Positions 17,346-24,963 of a stretch of DNA of 64,000 bases are shown here, one piece after another. The stretch's first letter is position 1; each line of letters starts with the position of its first letter. The position numbers and the translations under genes were made by a program. The stretch is from Actinomycetaceae bacterium (lineage in GTDB: Bacteria; Actinomycetota; Actinomycetes; Actinomycetales; Actinomycetaceae), in assembly GCA_030537735.1 (NCBI GenBank), contig JAUNVG010000003.1, positions 84,835 through 148,834 on the forward strand. The letters run 5' to 3'. The notes below the pieces were generated by a model. The model saw nothing but the letters and a program-made list of their open reading frames with translations. It searched no databases and was not told the origin of the DNA.

Positions 17346-18470
17346 TCAGTGTGGATCGTAGGGGGAAACCACCATATCTACCCGCTGTAAGTCTTTCACT
17401 TCCAAATACCCGGTGGTCGCCATGGTGCGGCGCAACGAACCCACGTAGTTCACGGTGCCATCCGCACGTGAGGACGGTCCTAGGAGGATCTCTTCTAAAC
17501 TGCCCACGGTCCCGACGTGGACGCGGTGGCCTCGCGGTACCTCCGGGTGGTGAGCCTCCGAACCCCAGTGCCAGCCTCGCCCGGGAGCTTCCGTGGCGCG
17601 CGCCAAGGCGGCCCCCAACATCACCGCATCCGCTCCGCAGCCAATAACTTTCGACAGGTCACCGCTGCGGCCAATTCCCCCGTCGGCAATGACGTGAACG
17701 TAGCGTCCGCCCGACTCATCCAGGTAGTCACGCCGCGCTGCCGCCACGTCCGCCACCGCGGTAGCCATGGGGGCGTGGATTCCCAGCAACTGGCGGGTGG
17801 AGTGCGCTGCTCCCCCGCCGAAGCCGACCAGCACTCCCGCCGCGCCGGTACGCATTAGGTGTAGCGCCGCAGTGTAGGTCGCCACCCCGCCGACAACGAC
17901 CGGCACGTCCAGTTCATAGATGAAGCGTTTGAGATTCAAGGGCTGCTGGCGCGAAGACACGTGTTCAGCCGAAACCGTGGTGCCGCGAATGACGAATAAG
18001 TCCACCCCCGCGTCCACCACCGTGCGCCAGTATTTACGGGTGCGTTGGGGGGAGAGTTTGCCGGCCACCACCACTCCGGCATCGCGTATCTGCTGCAGCC
18101 GCTGTCCGATTAAATCTTCTTTTATGGGTTCGGCGTAGATCTGTTGCAGCCGCTGGTTAGATGCGCCTTCCGGGAGGGAATAAATCTCTTCGTAAATGGG
18201 GGCAGGGTCTTGGTAACGAGTCCACAGCCCCTCTAAGTCAAGCACCCCAATGCCACCGAGTTTGCCCAGCGCGATCACGGTTTCTGGACTCATCGCCGAA
18301 TCCATGGGAGCCCCCAGGATCGGCATGTCCACGTGGTAGGCGTCGATCTGCCAAGACACTGACACGTCCTCGGGATCGCGGGTGCGCCGCGATGGCACCA
18401 ACGCCACGTCGTCCAGGGTGTAGGCGCGGCGCGCGCGTTTGCCGCGTCCGATTTCGATTTCGTTACTCAT
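17346..18470 (-). CDS. guaB3: GuaB3-family IMP dehydrogenase/GMP reductase-like protein
   Basis: 374-aa member of the actinobacterial GuaB3 group. IMPDH-type barrel start YTLDDVALVPS and GAPMDSAMSPE are present, as is the phosphate-binding VIADGGIGRSGDLSKVIGCGADAVMLGAALA. There are no CBS domains. Where GuaB has the catalytic-cysteine loop (GSICTT), this protein reads FVIRGTTVSAEHVS, without cysteine. The biochemical role of the family is not settled in my knowledge; GMP-reductase-like activity is one proposal. A genuine GuaB is encoded at 29132-30634. It is transcribed divergently from the DEDDh exonuclease. Confidence 0.9.
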   Translation of the reverse strand: MSNEIEIGRGKRARRAYTLDDVALVPSRRTRDPEDVSVSWQIDAYHVDMPILGAPMDSAMSPETVIALGKLGGIGVLDLEGLWTRYQDPAPIYEEIYSLPEGASNQRLQQIYAEPIKEDLIGQRLQQIRDAGVVVAGKLSPQRTRKYWRTVVDAGVDLFVIRGTTVSAEHVSSRQQPLNLKRFIYELDVPVVVGGVATYTAALHLMRTGAAGVLVGFGGGAAHSTRQLLGIHAPMATAVADVAAARRDYLDESGGRYVHVIADGGIGRSGDLSKVIGCGADAVMLGAALARATEAPGRGWHWGSEAHHPEVPRGHRVHVGTVGSLEEILLGPSSRADGTVNYVGSLRRTMATTGYLEVKDLQRVDMVVSPYDPH

Positions 18471-18595
18471 ATTCCCATCTTAGGGGCTAAGGGGCGCCGC
18501 TAGGGTTTGTCTGCGGCGGGCGCTATGCTGAAGTGGGAACGCTTCCGCCCCTTGGTTTCAGGGAGCTTTATCGCCGTGAGAATGAGAGTTTGTAC

Positions 18596-19291
18596 ATGTC
18601 TTGGAGTGAGCAACCCCTGGTTGGTTTCGACACGGAAACCACCGGGGTGGATCCGCAGTCCTCACGGCTGGTGACCGCCGCCATTATCGTGCGCGAGGAC
18701 GGGGCGGACCGTAAACGCACATGGCTGGCTAACCCGGGGGTGGAGATCCCCGTGGCGGCTTCCCAGGTGCATGGGGTGACCACCGAGTATGCGCGCGCCC
18801 ACGGCGCAGATCCCAAACAGGTGTTAGAAGAAGTCGCCTCCCTGCTTACCGCCCATCTTCTGGCGGGGCATCCGGTGGTGGCTTTCAACGCCAAGTACGA
18901 CCTGGAGTTAATGGAGGCTGAACTGACTCGCCACGGCCTGCCCACCCTCACGCAGCGGCTGGGCCGGCTCCTACCGGTGATAGACCCCCTGGTGTTAGAC
19001 CGAGCTCTAGATCGCTGGCGCAAAGGCAAACGCACGCTTTCGGACGTGGCGGCGCTGTACGGGGTGCGGGTTCCCGGTGAGGCTCACAACGCGGACGTAG
19101 ACGTGCTGTTGGCGTTGGGTGTGGCTCAGGAAATCGCCAGGCGCTACCCCAATATTGCGCAGTTATCGGCACTGGAGTTACACCATTTCCAAGTAGATGC
19201 CTACCGCGACTGGGCGCAGGGTTTCATCCAGTTCCGGCGCCACTCCAATCCGCAGTTCACCATGTCCACGAAGTGGCCGCTGCAGGATTAA
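18596..19291 (+). CDS. DEDDh-family 3'-5' exonuclease (DnaQ-like)
   Basis: 231 aa from the ATG at 18596, chosen because the domain begins immediately (PLVGFDTETTG). An in-frame GTG at 18533 would add 21 residues that do not look like protein. Motifs: ExoI FDTETTG (Asp, Glu), ExoII HPVVAFNAKYDLELM, ExoIII HNADVDV (His and Asp). This is the stand-alone epsilon-type exonuclease common in actinobacteria, acting on single-stranded DNA or RNA ends in proofreading or repair. No polymerase or helicase domain is attached. Confidence 0.9.
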   Translation: MSWSEQPLVGFDTETTGVDPQSSRLVTAAIIVREDGADRKRTWLANPGVEIPVAASQVHGVTTEYARAHGADPKQVLEEVASLLTAHLLAGHPVVAFNAKYDLELMEAELTRHGLPTLTQRLGRLLPVIDPLVLDRALDRWRKGKRTLSDVAALYGVRVPGEAHNADVDVLLALGVAQEIARRYPNIAQLSALELHHFQVDAYRDWAQGFIQFRRHSNPQFTMSTKWPLQD

Positions 19292-19315
19292 GTCCTTTCC
19301 CAGCGCTGACAGAAG

Positions 19316-19356
19316 AAGGCTGGCTCCCCTGCGGCTACCGCAGTTCAGCCAGCCTT
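19316..19356. terminator. Branched hairpin between convergent genes
   Basis: AAGGCTGGCT (19316-19325) pairs with AGCCAGCCTT (19347-19356). The loop contains a second small hairpin, CTGCGG/CCGCAG. It sits between the exonuclease stop and the stop of the convergent dehydrogenase and could stop transcription from either side. Confidence 0.6.
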
Positions 19357-19389
19357 CCTTACTGTTGGCCCGTTAGTGGCCGGCGGTCT

Positions 19390-20460
19390 CTACACCCCAG
19401 AGCCGCTAGCTCCGAAGAAGCTATCCCAAGGTACGTTCACGGCCTGGTCTTTGCCCACTACTTCATACAGGTGCCGCAGCAGCGGGAACTGCTGGGCGTC
19501 GACTTTACCTGCAGCGGTGAGGGTTTCTAGGGCTTTGCCGATCACGGCGATGGCGGCGGCGCCCTCTAAGGTGACCCCCGGCATTTGGCTGCGAGCTTGA
19601 CTGAAAGTCATACCCGCCCCCACTAGGCGTCCGCACTTGACGTTGCGCCCGCCCATGGAGGTGACGAAGCAGTCCCCCACCCCGGGTAGCCCCAGCGCGG
19701 TGGCGCGATCGCAGCCGAAGTAGTCCATCCACTGCGTCATTTCGATGGCGGCTTGTCCAAAGAGCGCTGCCCCGTAGTTGAAGTTCACGTACTTTTCACG
19801 CGAATCCGGTCCCATGGCATCCAGCACCCCATCCATGAAACCGGCGCCGAAGGCGTAGCAGTTCTTAGTGGCGGCGCACACCTCCACCCCCACGAAGTCG
19901 GTGCTGGTCCACACGTGGTAGAAGTCGGTGGCGAACATCTTGCGCCAGGTGTCAAGCGCTTCTTGGTTTTTACCGGTGAACACCACGCAGGTGTGTCGGC
20001 GAATGGCGACTTCCCCTGCGATTGAAGGCCCCGCAATGGCGCTAATGGTGATTTGGCTTCGCAGTTCTTCGGGTAGTTCACTGGCGAGGACGTCAGGCAG
20101 GATAGACAAGTTGCCGTCCTCGTCCGCTTCCATTCCCTTGGCAAGGGTAATCAGGTGGGTTCCCGGGCGCAGTAGCTTCGCCAGTTGCTGCCCTGCCCAG
20201 TGCACGCCGAAAGAGTTCACGCCACTCATTACGAACTGCGCGTCTTGGAAGGCTTCTTCGGCTTCTTCCAACTGATAGGCGGTGGTGCCTTCGGGAAGCT
20301 TCAGGTCCAGTCGCGGGTGCACCCCCGTGGCTTTAATGGAGTCAATGATTTCGCGATCCAGGTGGGTTCCCACCAGTTTCACTTGGTGGCCGTTGTCGGC
20401 CAGAGGGGTGGCCAGGGCGCTTGCCATGATGCCGGCGCCGAGTACTACGACAGTTGCCAT
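19390..20460 (-). CDS. NAD(P)-dependent glycerol-3-phosphate dehydrogenase-like protein (GpsA family)
   Basis: 356 aa from the ATG at 20460, preceded on the minus strand by CCAAGGAGAACCCCC; the longer upstream frame is not supported. Rossmann motif GAGIMASALATPLADNGH at 8-25, LAKGMEAD, GPSIAGEVA, and the C-terminal GVGDCFVTSMGGRNVKCGRLVGAG, which corresponds to the GDL…T…SRN…G motif of GpsA but is clearly divergent. It would reduce dihydroxyacetone phosphate or a related ketose phosphate. The divergent pentose/polyol cluster and the AraM-like dehydrogenase nearby suggest a catabolic role with another sugar phosphate rather than housekeeping lipid synthesis (inference). Confidence 0.8.
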   Translation of the reverse strand: MATVVVLGAGIMASALATPLADNGHQVKLVGTHLDREIIDSIKATGVHPRLDLKLPEGTTAYQLEEAEEAFQDAQFVMSGVNSFGVHWAGQQLAKLLRPGTHLITLAKGMEADEDGNLSILPDVLASELPEELRSQITISAIAGPSIAGEVAIRRHTCVVFTGKNQEALDTWRKMFATDFYHVWTSTDFVGVEVCAATKNCYAFGAGFMDGVLDAMGPDSREKYVNFNYGAALFGQAAIEMTQWMDYFGCDRATALGLPGVGDCFVTSMGGRNVKCGRLVGAGMTFSQARSQMPGVTLEGAAAIAVIGKALETLTAAGKVDAQQFPLLRHLYEVVGKDQAVNVPWDSFFGASGSGV

Positions 20461-20518
20461 GGGGGTTCTCCTTGGGGGTTTATATTTTGGTTTCGCTTCA
20501 GTAGAGACATGCGCAATG

Positions 20519-20532
20519 GTGATACATATCAC
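20519..20532. promoter_or_regulatory. CRP/GlxR-like palindromic operator
   Basis: GTGATACATATCAC is a perfect 14-bp palindrome. With its flanks it reads GGTGA-N6-TCACG, close to the TGTGA-N6-TCACA site of CRP-family regulators such as GlxR. It lies between the divergent dehydrogenase and RpiB-like genes. An additional AACAC-N5-GTGTT repeat is at 20559-20573. Confidence 0.5.
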
Positions 20533-20647
20533 GTTAGTTGTAAAACTCAACCAAAAGTAACACCATTAGTGTTGATTTTACCGCTCTGTCTGATATTTTT
20601 GTAGTGTCTGGTTACTCACCCACGACTAACCCAAGGAAGGGAAACAA

Positions 20648-21151
20648 ATGGGACTACGAATCGTTGTCGCCGCTGACATCGCCGGATACGACTACAAGGA
20701 AGCCCTTAAAAAAGATCTAGAAGCTGACCCTCGCGTCAGTGAAGTCATTGACGCTGGTGTGGGGGCCGGCGAAGACATCGACTACCCCCACGTCGCGGTG
20801 AAAGCCGCTCGTATGATTGCCGACGGCAAGGCCGACCGCGGCCTCTTCGTCTGCGGCACCGGAATGGGAGTGGCCATGGCCGCCAACAAGGTGCCCGGTA
20901 TTCGCGCTTCGGTGGCGCACGACTCGTTCTCCGTCGAACGCCTAGTGCTGTCAAACAACGCCCAGGTGCTGACCTTCGGGCAGCGGGTAATCGGCTTGCA
21001 ACTGGCGCGCCGCTTAGCCAAGGAATGGTTGGGGTATGAGTTTGACCCCTCCTCGGCATCCGCACCCAAAGTGGCCGCGCTCGAATCATACGAAACCGAA
21101 AAGACCGCTCCTGAAGCCGAAGAAATCGGTGGCTGCGGTTGCGGCTGCTAA
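20648..21151 (+). CDS. RpiB/LacAB-family sugar-phosphate isomerase with Cys-rich tail
   Basis: Aldose-ketose isomerase of the RpiB fold, 167 aa. The catalytic cysteine is Cys69 in [30 protein letters not shown] (103-116) is the second family motif. The usual N-terminal SDHAG is AADIAG here, so the His common in ribose-5-phosphate isomerases is missing, as in some tetrose-phosphate isomerases of erythritol or erythrulose pathways. The substrate is therefore uncertain. The last seven residues (GGCGCGC) are three cysteines alternating with glycines, not normal for the family. AAGGAAGG precedes the ATG. First gene of the pentose/polyol cluster. Confidence 0.88.
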   Translation: MGLRIVVAADIAGYDYKEALKKDLEADPRVSEVIDAGVGAGEDIDYPHVAVKAARMIADGKADRGLFVCGTGMGVAMAANKVPGIRASVAHDSFSVERLVLSNNAQVLTFGQRVIGLQLARRLAKEWLGYEFDPSSASAPKVAALESYETEKTAPEAEEIGGCGCGC

Positions 21152-21349
21152 AGCGTCGGCCACGCCCTCGCCCGCACTGCCCCTGGCCGCCGCCTCTGGC
21201 GGTGGGAGCGCTAGTGGAAGAGGCAAAAAAGACTTGGCGTTAAGGCGCCAAAATAAGACGATTACGAGAGGTAGGCGAAGCCGGAGAAGGCGGCGGCTAG
21301 TTCAAGTAATCACCCAAACACACGCGACCTGGTCGCATCCTGAAAACCC

Positions 21350-21367
21350 GATAGCGAAGACGCTATC
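21350..21367 (+). other. Hairpin in leader before the membrane-protein gene
   Basis: The 238-bp gap after the RpiB-like gene contains several short inverted repeats, the best being GATAGCG-AAGA-CGCTATC, 22 bp before the ATG at 21390; GCGACC/GGTCGC lies just upstream. Nothing matches a riboswitch family I recognise. Confidence 0.35.
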
Positions 21368-21389
21368 GCTCATCTAAAAAGGTGTACAA

Positions 21390-22340
21390 ATGACTGCTAT
21401 TGAGAGTTGGACTCTATTTGGAGACTTCAACCTGCTTTGGTTCATCGTATCCGCAGCGGGAGGTTTCTTCGCCGCCGCCATTGGCGCTAACCTGGCCTTC
21501 GGTTTCACCGGTATCGCCATCCTCATCGGATTGGGGATAGCTGCCGCCACCGGGAACACCGGAGTTATCGACATCGTGGCCTTCGGCCCCATCTTCGGCC
21601 CTCACGTGGCCTTCGCCGGCGCCGCCGCCGCCGTAGCCTACGCCGCTAAAACCGGGGAACTGGTTAAAACCGGGAAAGGTAAAGACCTGAATACCGCCAT
21701 GGCGGGACTTGGGCGCCCCGACGTGCTCCTAGTCGGCTCCGTCTTCGGAATGGGTGGCTACACCGTTAAAGAAATCATCGCCATGATCCCGTGGTTCGGT
21801 TCCCACACCGACGCCGTGGCGCTGACGGTAATGCTGTCGGCCTTCGTCGTGCGTCTAATGTTCGGAAAGACCGGAATCTTCAACTGGATCGCCAACCCCA
21901 CCGACGAGCACTGCTGGGTACCCTGGCAGCAAGAACCCAAACAGTACCTAACCCTCGGCCCCCTCGCCGGCCTGCTGGGCGCCACCATCGCGCTAGTGTT
22001 CTCCCTGGTGGTACCAGACCTTGCCGGAAGCGCACACATCCTGCCGTTCGCGTTCTCCGCCGTGTGTATCATCATCATTTCCCTCGGCGTCACCGTACCG
22101 GTAACCCATCACATCACCATTATCGCCGGCCTGGCAGCAGTCACCTTCATGCCGATCGTGGGCGAAAACGTCCTACTAGCCCTGCTGGTAGGAACCATTT
22201 TCGGTGTACTTTCCGCCGCCCTCGCCGAACAGGCCAACCGCCTGCTGCACTCGCGCGGCGACACCCACATTGATCCCCCGGCAACCGCCATCTGGATCCT
22301 CACCGTAGTGATCCTAGCTATTGGCTCCTTCGCCGGATAA
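21390..22340 (+). CDS. Polytopic membrane protein, possible transporter, unknown family
   Basis: 316 aa with about nine hydrophobic segments rich in Gly and Ala and only one sizeable polar loop (about 165-188, IANPTDEHCWVPWQQEPKQY). No ABC, MFS, PTS or SSS motif is visible and I do not recognise the family. It lies in the pentose/polyol operon between the RpiB-like isomerase and the HAD phosphatase, where no other transporter is encoded, so it may carry the cluster's substrate (inference). Intramembrane polar residues occur at THHITIIAG and GPIFGPHVAF. AAAAGGTGT precedes the ATG. Confidence 0.75.
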   Translation: MTAIESWTLFGDFNLLWFIVSAAGGFFAAAIGANLAFGFTGIAILIGLGIAAATGNTGVIDIVAFGPIFGPHVAFAGAAAAVAYAAKTGELVKTGKGKDLNTAMAGLGRPDVLLVGSVFGMGGYTVKEIIAMIPWFGSHTDAVALTVMLSAFVVRLMFGKTGIFNWIANPTDEHCWVPWQQEPKQYLTLGPLAGLLGATIALVFSLVVPDLAGSAHILPFAFSAVCIIIISLGVTVPVTHHITIIAGLAAVTFMPIVGENVLLALLVGTIFGVLSAALAEQANRLLHSRGDTHIDPPATAIWILTVVILAIGSFAG

Positions 22341-22359
22341 AGACACCCGGAAAACAGCT

Positions 22360-22401
22360 GCGGGTGCCGCAGTTATCCGCAAGGCTTAGCCCGGCACCCG
22401 C
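22360..22401 (+). terminator. Intra-operon hairpin
   Basis: GCGGGTGCCG pairs with CGGCACCCGC across a 22-nt loop, 19 bp past the membrane-protein stop and 35 bp before the HAD start. No T-tract; possibly an attenuating or mRNA-stabilising element. Confidence 0.4.
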
Positions 22402-22436
22402 ACTTGCAAACACCGCCGCCACAACGGGAGGACACT

Positions 22437-23297
22437 TTGAGTCAGACAACCGCGCTAACATTCCCCACCGAGTTCTACGACGCCTACATCTTCGACATGG
22501 ACGGCACCATCTACCTGGGTGATGAACTACTGCCCGGCGTCAAACGCCTCATTGAGGAACTACGCCGCCGCCACATACCGGTGCGATACCTGTCGAATAA
22601 CCCCACCAAAGACCCCCAAGCTTACGTGGAAAAACTCGCTAAACTCGGGCTGCCGACGGATATAAAAGACATCGCCAACACCGTGGTGACCATGACGAAC
22701 TGGTTGGTGGCCAACCACCCCGACGCCGTGGTCTACCCCATCGCGGAACAGCCGCTGATTGATGCTTTCAAGGCCGCCGGGCTGAAGATGAGTGAGGACC
22801 CCAGTCAGATTGACATCGTGGTGGCTTCCTACGACCGGACGTTTACCTACGAAAAACTACAGATCGCTTTCGACGCCATCTGGTACCACAAGCGGGCACG
22901 GCTGGTGGCCACTAACCCCGACCGCTACTGCCCCTTCCCCGGAGGGCGCGGCGAACCAGACTGCGCCGCCATCATTGCCGCGATTGAGGCTTGTACTCAA
23001 ACCAAGTGCGAAATGGTGATCGGAAAACCCAACCCCGCAATGCTCGAAGCCGCCATTAGCGGACTCGACGTCGATCCCACCCGCTGCGTGATGGTGGGCG
23101 ACAGGCTTGGAACCGACATTCAAATGGCGGTGCGAACCGGCATGTACTCCGCCATGCCGCTGACTGGGGATTCCACTTTGGAAGAAGCACTCGCCCTCGA
23201 CGAAAAAGACCGCCCCACCTTCATACTTGACCGGCTAGACCGGTTGGTTCCCGCCAAAGAGTGGGAAGAACTAGGGTGGAGCGAAAACGACGACTGA
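22437..23297 (+). CDS. HAD-IIA (NagD/AraL-like) sugar-phosphate phosphatase
   Basis: 286 aa from the TTG at 22437, chosen because GGGAGGA lies 4 nt upstream; an in-frame TTG at 22404 has no ribosome site. The nucleophile motif IFDMDGT is at 18-24, the second motif is LSNNPTKD, the conserved Lys is in IGKPNPAM, and VMVGDRLGTDI is motif IV. The cap inserted between motifs II and III is of the IIA type. B. subtilis AraL, a NagD-like HAD phosphatase in the ara operon that clears phosphorylated sugars, is the nearest functional parallel because AraM-, AraB- and AraD-like genes follow here (context inference). Confidence 0.88.
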   Translation: MSQTTALTFPTEFYDAYIFDMDGTIYLGDELLPGVKRLIEELRRRHIPVRYLSNNPTKDPQAYVEKLAKLGLPTDIKDIANTVVTMTNWLVANHPDAVVYPIAEQPLIDAFKAAGLKMSEDPSQIDIVVASYDRTFTYEKLQIAFDAIWYHKRARLVATNPDRYCPFPGGRGEPDCAAIIAAIEACTQTKCEMVIGKPNPAMLEAAISGLDVDPTRCVMVGDRLGTDIQMAVRTGMYSAMPLTGDSTLEEALALDEKDRPTFILDRLDRLVPAKEWEELGWSENDD

Positions 23298-23378
23298 CTG
23301 CGTGACTAAAGAGCGCGAAACTACCAACAGTAAAACCGAACCTGGAACTACCAGCAATGAAGCTGAAAGGATAACAAC

Positions 23379-24941
23379 ATGGTTTCACCCGGATACGAAG
23401 GCCCCTACCTGCTAGGCATTGACTTTGGCACCGAATCTTGCCGCGCGGCGATCTTTGACCTGCGCGGACAGCCCATCGGGTTCGCCGCCACCCCGTATAA
23501 GACCACGCACCCGCGACCTGGGCAAGCGGAGCAGTCCCCCACCGACTGGTGGGAAGCCCTGAAAGCCTCCGTGTACCGGGTGCTTGACCAAACCGGGATC
23601 CCCGCTCGCCATATCGCAGGTATCTCCTACGACGCCACCACCATGACGGTGGTAGCGATGGATGAAGAAGGGCAAGAGCTACGCCCCGCCATCATGTGGA
23701 TGGACGTGCGCGCCACCGAACAAGCAGCGCGCGCCACCACCATCGACCACTGGGCGCGCCTGTACAACGGGGGCGGAACCATGGGAGCCACCGCCGAATG
23801 GTTCCCCTTCAAGGCCGCCTGGATTAAAGAACACGAACCCGAAATCTACAAGGCCGCCCACCGCATCGTCGATGCCCCCGACTGGTTGACTTTCAAACTC
23901 ACCGGGGAGTGGACTTTCAACCAAAACACCGCCGCTATCCGCGCCTACCACAACAAGGACCACGGCGGGTGGCCGGTGGAGTTCTACGAACACATCGGCT
24001 GCGGCGACGTGTTTGAAAAACTGCCCGAGCGCGTAGTCCCGCTGGGGCAACCGGTAGGAGGACTCGCCGCCCACGTAGCCCACGAACTCGGACTCACCCC
24101 CGGTATCCCGGTGGCGCAAGGTGGTGGCGACGCCTGGCACGGGCAAATCGGCCTGGGTGTAGTACAACCCGGCTCCATCGCCATGATCACCGGTTCGTCC
24201 CAAGTCATCACCGGACAGTCCGACAAAGCCATCCACGGCGCCGGGTTCTTCGGTTCCTACACCGATGCGGTCATGCCTGGGCAGTACACCGTTGAAGGCG
24301 GCATCGTCTCCTCCGGTTCCGTGCTGAAGTGGTTCCGCGACGGGTTCCGCCGCGACATTATCTCCGCCACCGACCGCCTGGGGCTGAACGCTTACGAAGC
24401 ACTCGACCGCGCCTGCGCACACATCCCACCCGGGTCTGACGGGTTGATTGTGAACGAGTACTTCCAAGGCAACCGCACCCCCTACACCGACTCTAAAGCT
24501 CGCGGCATGATCTGGGGGCTGTCGCTGGCGCACACGCCAGAGCACCTGTACCACGCGATTTTGGAATCCGTTGCCTACGACACCGCCCACACCCTGTCGG
24601 TGATGGAAGAACGCGGTTTCGCACCGGAAAAACTGGTTGCTTGCGGCGGGGCAACGAAGTCGAAGATGTGGATGCAAATGCATGCCGACGTCACCGGTTT
24701 GCCGATTACGCTCACCGAAGTGGGCGACGCGGTAGTGCTGGGGTCTTGTATGTTGGCGGCGGTTGGCGCCGGACTGTACCCGTCGCTGGAGGACGCCGCC
24801 CGCAACATGGTGCACGAGGCCGACGTGATCGAGCCCAATATGGATGTGCACGAAGAATACAAGTTCTACCTGCAGCAGTACATGGATGCCTACCCGCAGA
24901 TGCAAGAACTTACCCATAAGACTGTTGACTACCTTGACTAA
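23379..24941 (+). CDS. FGGY-family carbohydrate kinase
   Basis: 520-aa ATP-dependent sugar or polyol kinase of the FGGY fold. N-terminal LGIDFGTESCRAAIFD, hinge ITGSSQV and GGGDAWHGQIGLG (about 247-259), NEYFQGNRTPYTDSKARG (about 362-379), and the C-terminal VACGGATKSKMWMQMHADVTGLPI are all family motifs. It resembles ribulokinase and autoinducer-2 kinase branches more than glycerol kinase, but the substrate cannot be read from sequence. A second FGGY kinase (araB) lies two genes downstream, so the cluster probably phosphorylates two different pentuloses or pentitols. Confidence 0.88.
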   Translation: MVSPGYEGPYLLGIDFGTESCRAAIFDLRGQPIGFAATPYKTTHPRPGQAEQSPTDWWEALKASVYRVLDQTGIPARHIAGISYDATTMTVVAMDEEGQELRPAIMWMDVRATEQAARATTIDHWARLYNGGGTMGATAEWFPFKAAWIKEHEPEIYKAAHRIVDAPDWLTFKLTGEWTFNQNTAAIRAYHNKDHGGWPVEFYEHIGCGDVFEKLPERVVPLGQPVGGLAAHVAHELGLTPGIPVAQGGGDAWHGQIGLGVVQPGSIAMITGSSQVITGQSDKAIHGAGFFGSYTDAVMPGQYTVEGGIVSSGSVLKWFRDGFRRDIISATDRLGLNAYEALDRACAHIPPGSDGLIVNEYFQGNRTPYTDSKARGMIWGLSLAHTPEHLYHAILESVAYDTAHTLSVMEERGFAPEKLVACGGATKSKMWMQMHADVTGLPITLTEVGDAVVLGSCMLAAVGAGLYPSLEDAARNMVHEADVIEPNMDVHEEYKFYLQQYMDAYPQMQELTHKTVDYLD

Positions 24942-24963
24942 AACAGATTCTAAGGAAGTAAGT

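Noticed and set aside
24844..24963. N-terminal extension of the glycerol-1-phosphate dehydrogenase
   Set aside because: The extension overlaps the kinase coding region and is Thr/Arg-rich; the ATG at 24964 has a good ribosome site and begins the domain.
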